From CAZXDS01 sp964639525 (GTDB lineage: Bacteria; Bacteroidota; Ignavibacteria; Ignavibacteriales; Melioribacteraceae), in the NCBI GenBank assembly GCA_964639525.1, contig CAZXDS010000001.1:1-52821 (forward strand): a stretch of DNA of 52,821 nt, given 5' to 3'. The translations under genes were made by a program, and so were the position numbers. This document shows positions 52,169-52,821 of this stretch, in pieces. Below the pieces are notes generated by a model. It was not told the origin of the DNA, did not search any database, and worked only from the letters and a program-made list of their open reading frames with translations. Position 1 is the first letter of the stretch. Each line of letters begins with the position of its first letter.

Positions 52169-52821
52169 TCAACTAAAATAACTTTTATTTTTAATACTCG
52201 GGAATGCGTTATAACTCAATGAATATTTTTTGCCGGCTTCGTATAATGTTTTTGCACGATATGCAATCATCGCCCCGTTATCACCGCAAAATTCAATTTT
52301 AGGAGAAACAAATTTTAGATTAAAAGAATTCGATATTTCTCTCATCCTGTTCTGAATTGCTTTGTTTGCAGCTACACCGCCGACAAGAGAAACAGATTTA
52401 AACTTATAAAAATTCAAAGCTTTAATAACATTCTTGGTCAGTGCATCAACAACCGATTTTTGAAATGAAGCGGCAATATCAGGTAAAATATTTTCCGGAA
52501 TATTTTCCGATTCGCCGAATTCCTTTTGTACATATCTAAGCACCGCAGTCTTAACGCCGCTGAAAGAAAAATCCAATTCGTTTTTGCATTTTGCAACCGG
52601 AAATTTCACAAAATTCTCATTTCCTTTTTGAGCAAGTTTTTGAATATTCGGTCCGCCCGGATATTCCATACCGAGTAATTTTGCAACCTTATCAAATGCT
52701 TCACCCGCCGCATCATCAATAGTACTGCCAAGCTGCTCTATTTCCAAATTGCTTTTTACATTTAATAGTAATGTGTGCCCGCCTGAAACAGCAAGACACA
52801 AATACGGAAACTCCGGTTTTT
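52169..52821 (-). CDS. tsaD: tRNA threonylcarbamoyltransferase TsaD (partial)
   Basis: TsaD is the catalytic subunit of t6A synthesis, with TsaB and TsaE. Only the last about 217 residues are in the window; the 5' part lies beyond the right edge, where the frame continues as PEFPYLCLAVSGGHT, the family stretch. Then come STIDDAAGEAFDKVAKLLG, LDFSFSGVKTAV, VGGVAANKAIQNRM and FCGDNGAMIAYRA. The HxExH metal site is off the edge. Its relatives tsaB and tsaE lie about 17 kb away. Confidence 0.95.
   Translation of the reverse strand, partial: KPEFPYLCLAVSGGHTLLLNVKSNLEIEQLGSTIDDAAGEAFDKVAKLLGMEYPGGPNIQKLAQKGNENFVKFPVAKCKNELDFSFSGVKTAVLRYVQKEFGESENIPENILPDIAASFQKSVVDALTKNVIKALNFYKFKSVSLVGGVAANKAIQNRMREISNSFNLKFVSPKIEFCGDNGAMIAYRAKTLYEAGKKYSLSYNAFPSIKNKSYFS

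Overview
The window is AT-rich chromosomal DNA (about one-third G+C by eye) from a member of the Bacteroidota/Chlorobiota group. An Ignavibacteria-like draft or metagenome-assembled genome is my best guess. The evidence is a full-length T9SS translocon gene sprA beside a porX-type response regulator (REC plus PglZ-like domain), several short lipoprotein signals, an M1 peptidase of the type common in Bacteroidota, and Hsp20 genes around dnaK. Two runs of exactly 100 N (4587-4686, 38069-38168) are scaffold gaps. The first is flanked by an identical 55-bp sequence on both sides, so the SDR gene it splits is really intact.

Layout. 1-3.9 kb (+): the end of a gene of uncertain family, a stand-alone archaeal-type Thr-tRNA editing domain, an MFS permease and an M1 aminopeptidase. 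3.9-8.7 kb (-): SDR oxidoreductase, MBL-fold hydrolase, DUF58 protein, TPR lipoprotein and an isolated radical SAM protein. 9.1-11 kb (+): an NhaC-type antiporter with an extra exported N-terminal domain. 11-16.8 kb (-): a tightly overlapping six-gene operon (flippase-like membrane protein, two GT2 glycosyltransferases, NodB deacetylase, radical SAM enzyme, site-2 protease). 16.8-17.5 kb: gene debris. 17.5-27.4 kb (-): a classic translation block thrS-infC-rpmI-rplT-pheS-pheT, a small coiled-coil gene, zapA, a probable 6S RNA, rny and coaE. 27.4-27.7 kb: tRNA-Val(GAC) and tRNA-Leu(UAA). 27.9-28.2 kb: a 329-bp nested foldback repeat. 28.4-31.3 kb (-): hsp20-dnaK-hsp20 with a sigma-54-like promoter. 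31.5-33.5 kb (+): birA and a cysteine desulfurase. 33.5-44.9 kb (-): sprA-porX-tsaE, then tsaB-DUF1573-accD. 45-52.8 kb (-): Ser/Thr-type phosphatase, CoA-transferase, alanine dehydrogenase, mltG with an Ig-like lipoprotein, a six-TM protein and the end of tsaD.

How the genes fit together. Most of the window is housekeeping: aminoacylation and initiation, t6A tRNA modification (tsaB, tsaE and tsaD all present but dispersed), cell division, protein folding and fatty-acid/biotin metabolism. The least explained parts are the six-gene envelope operon, the free-standing editing domain in a genome whose own ThrRS keeps its editing residues, and the exported domain on the NhaC protein. Regulatory features read from sequence include an ATC start codon for infC behind a perfect Shine-Dalgarno sequence, a terminator-like hairpin between rplT and pheS, another between hsp20 and dnaK, and a -24/-12 promoter ahead of the heat-shock operon. 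No CRISPR array, prophage or intact insertion sequence was seen.
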